Assembly: GCA_002339725.1 (NCBI GenBank)
Contig: DDKN01000056.1
Location: 1-16,505 of the forward strand
Length of the DNA stretch: 16,505 bases
Source: Thiobacillus sp. UBA2597
GTDB lineage: Bacteria; Pseudomonadota; Gammaproteobacteria; Burkholderiales; Thiobacillaceae
Direction of reading: 5' to 3'
Translations under genes and position numbers: made by a program
Notes under the pieces: model-generated
The model's database searches: none
Told to the model about the DNA's origin: nothing
What the model saw: only the letters and a program-made list of their open reading frames with translations
Shown here: piece after piece, positions 12,728-16,505 of the stretch
Position numbering within the stretch: the first letter of the stretch is position 1
How the letters are laid out: each line of letters starts with the position of its first letter

Positions 12728-13237
12728 ATGCGTGCCATGAGATTGATTGCACTCCTTCTCTTACCCCAGTGGCTGTTGATGGCCCAAGCCCTGGCAACGA
12801 CCCGGCTGCCGGATTTCGCCGACTATCCGGCTACCGGGAAACACCGTGGCAAGATGGTCAAGCTGGACGCCGGCAGTCATCCGTATGCGCGGCGGTTTCG
12901 TTCTGTTCTCACGGGTGCACTCGAACACGGCCCGAACTTTGCGGGACATTACGTGCTGGCGCGCTGGGGCTGTGGCACAAGCTGCGAGGCATTGGCGATG
13001 GTCGACACGAACTCGGGCCGGGTCATGGTCCCGAAGGCGATCGAGTCCATCACGCATGATTTGCCCTGCGACAAGCCCTTGGTGGAATTCGAGCGGGAAA
13101 GCGCCCTGCTCAAGCTCACGCAGCGCGATGGCGAAGCGGCAGTGACCCGTTATCTGGTCTGGGGCCTCGCCGGACATCCCGGGCAATTCCGGGAAATCCT
13201 CACGACCAGAACGCCGATCCAGGCGTTCTGCAGATGA
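12728..13237 (+). CDS. Secreted (periplasmic) protein of unknown function
   Basis: The product begins MRAMRLIALLLLPQWLLMAQALA, a typical Sec signal peptide with likely cleavage after ALA, leaving about 146 residues. The mature part holds the block GPNFAGHYVLARWGCGTSCEALAMVD, a recognisable conserved motif of uncharacterised proteobacterial periplasmic proteins. Four cysteines (two in GCGTSC, one in LPCDKP, one at the C-terminus AFCR) suggest disulfides, consistent with export. The start is ambiguous: ATG 12728 and ATG 12737 both fit, and a GTG at 12662 would bury the signal peptide. No strong Shine-Dalgarno is seen for any. Function unknown. Confidence 0.75.
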   Translation: MRAMRLIALLLLPQWLLMAQALATTRLPDFADYPATGKHRGKMVKLDAGSHPYARRFRSVLTGALEHGPNFAGHYVLARWGCGTSCEALAMVDTNSGRVMVPKAIESITHDLPCDKPLVEFERESALLKLTQRDGEAAVTRYLVWGLAGHPGQFREILTTRTPIQAFCR

Positions 13238-13392
13238 CAGCCTCGCGGGCGCCATGCGGCCATGTTTTGATGTCCTGCCATGTTGCGGCGGCCGCTCATC
13301 GGCAAAGCCTCAGGGGAGTCCAGATGTAGCTTGCCAATCCGCATTTGGCCACCTCTTGTGCAAGACGGCAAAGCTGAAATGACGCAAGAAGG

Positions 13393-13410
13393 GGCCACGT
13401 GGCCGTTTTT
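13393..13410 (+). terminator. Candidate terminator after the secreted-protein gene
   Basis: GGCC-ACGT-GGCC (13393-13404) followed by G and six T. The stem is short (four pairs, or six if the loop closes). It lies 155 bp after the gene. On the other strand it follows tRNA-Val by about 45 bp but has a poor T-tract there. Confidence 0.45.
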
Positions 13411-13451
13411 TGCTTAACGGCGCATCTGGTATCTTTTTCGCAGAGGGGATT

Positions 13452-13526
13452 TGGTGGGCAGCACAGGGTTCGAACCTGTGACCCCCGCCGTGTGAAGGCG
13501 GTGCTCTACCGCTGAGCTAGCTGCCC
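13452..13526 (-). tRNA. tRNA-Val(CAC)
   Basis: This 75-base tRNA has acceptor GGGCAGC/GCTGCCC, discriminator A, encoded CCA, D-arm GCTCAGCGGTAGAGC, and T-arm GGTTCGAACC. The anticodon stem CCGCC/GGCGG closes loop TTCACAC, with anticodon CAC reading GUG. It is divergent from gltX; tRNA-Val genes also lie beside gltX in Escherichia coli. Confidence 0.96.
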
Positions 13527-13575
13527 GAAAGAGGCCGCAATTCTACCCACTGCCCCCAACGCGGTCAAAAGCTTT

Positions 13576-13605
13576 TTGAGGCGAGTACCCGGCCTCCGGT
13601 AGAAT
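13576..13605 (+). promoter_or_regulatory. gltX promoter
   Basis: TTGAGG (13576-13581), an 18-bp spacer and TAGAAT (13600-13605) match sigma70 boxes at 4/6 and 5/6, and give a leader of about 25-30 bases before the gltX ATG. Confidence 0.6.
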
Positions 13606-13638
13606 GCTGCCCTTTCCGTCCGTTCGCTCGCCTCGATC

Positions 13639-15057
13639 ATGGTTCGCACCCGTTTCGCCCCTTCCCCGACCGGCTACCTGCACATCGGCGGCGCCCGCAC
13701 TGCCCTGTTCTCCTGGGCCTATGCCCGTAAGCACGGCGGCCAGTTCATCCTGCGCATCGAGGACACCGATCAGGAGCGTTCCACCCTGGAATCGGAAAAG
13801 GCCATTCTGGAAGGCCTGGCCTGGCTGGGCATCAACTGGGACGAAGGCCCGTTCTACCAGATGAAGCGGCTGGAGCGGTACCAGGAGATCGCCCGGCGCC
13901 TGCTCGACGAGGGCAAGGCCTATTGGTGCTATGCCAGCAAGGAAGAACTCGATGCCATGCGCGAGCAACAGCGCGCGCGCGGCGAGAAGCCCCGCTATGA
14001 CGGGCGCTGGCGCCCGGAACCGGGCAAGGTGCTGCCCACCCCACCCGCCGGCGTGACGCCGGTGCTGCGCTTCAAGACCCCGCTCGACGGCGTCGTCACC
14101 TGGGACGACATGATCAAGGGCCCCATCACCGTGGCCAACAGCGAGCTGGACGACCTGGTGCTGCTGCGCGGCGACGGCATCCCCACCTACAACTTTGGCG
14201 TGGTGGTCGACGACTGGGACATGGGCATCACCCACTGCATTCGCGGCGACGACCACGTCAACAACACCCCGCGCCAGATCAATATCTACCGTGCCCTGGG
14301 CGCCGAGCCGCCGGTTTTCGCCCACGTGCCCATGATCCTGGGCCACGACGGCGAGCGCCTGTCCAAGCGCCACGGCGCGGTGTCGGTGCTGCAATACCAG
14401 GAGGACGGCTACCTGCCCGAGGCCCTGCTCAATTATCTGGCCCGCCTGGGCTGGGGCCACGGCGACGATGAAAAATTCTCCATGCAGCAGTTCATCGAAT
14501 GGTTCGATGTCGCCCATGTCAGCCATTCCCCGGCTCGGTTCGATCAGGAAAAACTCACCTGGCTCAACCAGCAATACCTCAAGGAGGCCGACAACGACCG
14601 CCTGGCCGGCCTGGTCCTGCCCTTTCTGCACAAGCAGGGCATCGAACCCGATGGCGGCCCCGACCTGGCCCAGCTCATGGCGCTGCTGAAGGACCGGGTA
14701 TCGACCGTGGAGGAACTGGCCGATGCCTGCCACATTTTTTTCCGCCAGGCCGAGGCACCGGTCGAAGAACTCAAGGCCAAGCTTGGCGCCGAGGCGGTGC
14801 CGGCCATGGAGCACCTGAAAGCGGCTCTGGCGAGCGTCGATTGGAACGCCGCCAGCCTCAACCAGTTGCTCAAGGACACCGCCAAGGCCTTCAATCTCAA
14901 ACTGGGCCTGATCGGGATTCCCCTGCGCCTGGTGCTGTTCGGCACCGCTCAAACGCCCTCGCTCGACCAGACCCTGGCCCTGCTCGGCCGGGCGGAAACC
15001 CTGCGCCGGTTCGAGGCGGCCTGGCCACATGCCCTGGCAGTGGTACAGGTGAACTGA
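13639..15057 (+). CDS. gltX: Glutamyl-tRNA synthetase
   Basis: The 472-residue class Ic aminoacyl-tRNA synthetase charges tRNA-Glu with glutamate using ATP, in the cytoplasm. The FAPSPTGYLHIGGAR signature is at residues 6-20 with the HIGH-type HIGG at 15-18. RLSKRHG (KMSKS-type) is at 240-246, and the all-helical anticodon-binding domain runs from about 310 to the end. Length is normal for a bacterial GltX. The ATG at 13639 gives the canonical N-terminus MVRTRFAPSPTG, though no good Shine-Dalgarno precedes it. One copy in the window; whether it is discriminating or also charges tRNA-Gln cannot be told by eye. Confidence 0.98.
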   Translation: MVRTRFAPSPTGYLHIGGARTALFSWAYARKHGGQFILRIEDTDQERSTLESEKAILEGLAWLGINWDEGPFYQMKRLERYQEIARRLLDEGKAYWCYASKEELDAMREQQRARGEKPRYDGRWRPEPGKVLPTPPAGVTPVLRFKTPLDGVVTWDDMIKGPITVANSELDDLVLLRGDGIPTYNFGVVVDDWDMGITHCIRGDDHVNNTPRQINIYRALGAEPPVFAHVPMILGHDGERLSKRHGAVSVLQYQEDGYLPEALLNYLARLGWGHGDDEKFSMQQFIEWFDVAHVSHSPARFDQEKLTWLNQQYLKEADNDRLAGLVLPFLHKQGIEPDGGPDLAQLMALLKDRVSTVEELADACHIFFRQAEAPVEELKAKLGAEAVPAMEHLKAALASVDWNAASLNQLLKDTAKAFNLKLGLIGIPLRLVLFGTAQTPSLDQTLALLGRAETLRRFEAAWPHALAVVQVN

Positions 15058-15189
15058 AAGCTGACGCGGAACTTCACAAGCCGGTAAAATAATCCCCTCA
15101 CGATCCATGACGGGCTCGGCCGACGCGCGATGTTTCGTTGCCATGAACTTCGGCCGCGGTGTAGTTGAATCGGTGTAGATAGACGCAAA

Positions 15190-15843
15190 ATGGCTGCAAA
15201 AAAGACCACAGGCAATGCCAACCACAAGGCCAAACTGATCGCTTCGCTGACCAGTCCGTTCGCGCGCAAGGTGCGCATCGTGGCCTCGGAAAAACGCATC
15301 GACTACGAGTTGATCGTCGACATCCCCTGGAACGAAGACACCCAGGTGCCGCTGCACAACCCCCTGGGCAAGGTGCCGGTGTGGGTGCCGGAGGACGGCA
15401 AGGCGATCTTCGATTCCCGCGTCATCGTCGAGTATCTCGATGGCATCAGCCCGGTCAGCCACCTGTTGCCCAAGGACGCCCGCGCCCGCATCGCGGTCAA
15501 GCGCTGGGAGGCACTGGCCGACGGCCTGTGCGATGCCGCCGCGCTGGTCTTTCTGGAGCGCAAGCGTCCGGCCAAGCAGCAGGACAAGACCTGGATCGAG
15601 CGCCAGATGAAGAAGGTGCTCGCTGCGCTGGAGGAAATGAGCGAAGAGCTGAATCAGCGCGACTGGTGCCACGGCGAGGGTTACAGCCTGGCCGACATCT
15701 GTGTCGGCTGCGCCCTGGGCTATCTGGATTTGCGCTTCAAGGACGAGATCGACTGGCGCCGCAGCCACCCCAATCTGGCGGAGCTTTACGACCGCCTGAT
15801 GCAGCGCCCGGCCTTCAAGGAGACCGTCCCGCCGGCGGCTTAA
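15190..15843 (+). CDS. Glutathione S-transferase family protein
   Basis: The 217-residue protein has an N-terminal thioredoxin-like domain (about residues 14-92). It contains TSPFARKVRIV (the SPF-x-RKV active-site helix), the cis-Pro region NPLGKVPVW and the FDSRVIVEYLD element that binds the gamma-glutamyl end of glutathione. An all-helical C-terminal domain carries the N-capping box YSLADICVG. It resembles the YibF-like/beta bacterial GSTs. The first 13 residues are a Lys/Asn-rich extension. The start ATG lacks a clear Shine-Dalgarno. TAAAAT at 15085-15090 is a possible -10 box, giving a leader near 100 bases. Its TAA overlaps the convergent mnmA stop by three bases. Substrate unknown. Confidence 0.92.
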   Translation: MAAKKTTGNANHKAKLIASLTSPFARKVRIVASEKRIDYELIVDIPWNEDTQVPLHNPLGKVPVWVPEDGKAIFDSRVIVEYLDGISPVSHLLPKDARARIAVKRWEALADGLCDAAALVFLERKRPAKQQDKTWIERQMKKVLAALEEMSEELNQRDWCHGEGYSLADICVGCALGYLDLRFKDEIDWRRSHPNLAELYDRLMQRPAFKETVPPAA

Positions 15844-16505
15844 ATAATTATCCCCCCGCCGAGGCAGACCTCGCCGTCGTAGAGCACGACCGACTGCCCC
15901 GGCGTCACCGCCCACTGCGGCGCGTCGAACACCAGCTTCATGTGCCCGTCCGAAACCGCCTCGACCGTGCAGGCGGCGTCCTGCTGCCGATAGCGGGTCT
16001 TGGCACTGTAACGCCGGCCGGCTTCGGCGGGCGGGCCGACCCAGCTCAGATCGTGCGCCTGCACTTCCGCACTCAACAACAGCGGGTGATCGTGGCCCTG
16101 CACCACGATGAGCTCGTTCTTGGCCATGTCCTTGCCGGCGACGAACCAGGGCACGCCCTCCTGTGCCCCCTTCACCCCGCCTATCCCTAAGCCCTGGCGC
16201 TGGCCCAGGGTGTAATACATCAGGCCCAGGTGCTCGCCGATCACCCGGCCCTCGGGCGTGCGCATCACACCCGGACGGGTCGGCAGGAAGCGCCGGAGAA
16301 ACTCGCGGAACGGCCGCTCGCCAATGAAGCAGATGCCGGTCGAATCCTTCTTGGCGTAGTTGGGCAGCCCGGCCTTTCGCGCCAGTTCGCGCACCTCGGG
16401 CTTGGCCAGGCCGCCCAGCGGAAACAGGGCGCGGGCGATCTGATGCTGCTGCAGGCGATAGAGAAAGTAGCTCTGGTCCTTGTTGCGGTCGAGCGCCTTC
16501 AAGAG
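15840..16505 (-). CDS. mnmA: tRNA-specific 2-thiouridylase, C-terminal part (truncated by window edge)
   Basis: MnmA uses ATP and sulfur relayed through the Tus pathway to make 2-thiouridine at position 34 of tRNA-Glu, -Gln and -Lys. The visible 221 residues include NKDQSYFLYRL, the catalytic-cysteine motif STGICFIGERPFREFL and YYTLGQRQGLGIGG. The C-terminal beta-barrel region then ends at CLGGGIII. The N-terminal PP-loop ATPase part lies beyond the window. The frame is open to the last base, where an internal Leu-Leu-Lys is read, so the apparent start there is not real. It shares its last bases with the convergent GST-like gene. Having gltX and mnmA near each other links two tRNA-Glu functions, although they are not co-oriented. 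Confidence 0.97.
   Translation of the reverse strand, partial: LLKALDRNKDQSYFLYRLQQHQIARALFPLGGLAKPEVRELARKAGLPNYAKKDSTGICFIGERPFREFLRRFLPTRPGVMRTPEGRVIGEHLGLMYYTLGQRQGLGIGGVKGAQEGVPWFVAGKDMAKNELIVVQGHDHPLLLSAEVQAHDLSWVGPPAEAGRRYSAKTRYRQQDAACTVEAVSDGHMKLVFDAPQWAVTPGQSVVLYDGEVCLGGGIII

Noticed and set aside
13543..15915. 790-codon open frame on the minus strand opposite gltX and the GST-like gene
   Set aside because: It is a shadow of two well-supported genes and also crosses the GST-like/mnmA overlap; no known family features.

Overview
The window is a GC-rich chromosomal segment of a Proteobacterium, most likely a betaproteobacterium (Thiobacillus/Hydrogenophilales-like or a relative). This rests on the gene families and their order (rne, low-Mr phosphatase, uvrB, aspartate aminotransferase; gltX beside a tRNA-Val; mnmA), not on a database match. 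No rRNA or CRISPR array is visible.

Layout. 1-675 is the 3' end of an RNase E gene, with a Pro/Ala/Arg-rich tail. It converges on a low-molecular-weight tyrosine phosphatase gene, which overlaps the end of uvrB (both minus). Divergent from uvrB is a class I aspartate aminotransferase, converging within 3 bp on an AsmA-family gene. A 24-bp perfect palindrome and divergent -10 boxes separate asmA from tRNA-Asn(GTT). After an inserted element come two small unknown genes (plus), a minus-strand cluster of an unknown protein, a PhoD-like phosphatase and a small membrane protein, then a secreted cysteine-containing protein (plus), tRNA-Val(CAC) (minus), gltX (plus), a glutathione S-transferase-like gene (plus) and the 3' end of mnmA (minus).

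The outstanding region is 5895-8972: a complete, very small (3,030 bp) integrative element in the 3' half of tRNA-Asn, bounded by perfect 48-bp direct repeats that start in the anticodon loop and run 3 bp past CCA. It has four genes, all on the minus strand: a 66-residue unknown protein, a Rep_trans-like rolling-circle initiator, an excisionase-like HTH protein and a tyrosine integrase. The last three overlap as rep-xis-int. It has no recognisable transfer, capsid or cargo gene. It carries paired integrase arm-like sites near both ends, a terminator replacing the one it displaced from tRNA-Asn, a hairpin cluster at the 5' end of rep, and a 106-bp imperfect palindrome with a perfect DnaA box upstream of rep. 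It looks like an integrating single-stranded-DNA replicon: a filamentous-phage satellite, or a Gram-negative analogue of the rep-xis-int core of actinomycete integrative elements such as pSAM2. Excision and replication are inferred, not shown.

Elsewhere the genes are mostly housekeeping: RNA turnover, DNA repair, amino-acid metabolism, tRNA charging and tRNA thiolation. The accessory-looking stretch is 9006-13451, where most proteins are of unknown function.
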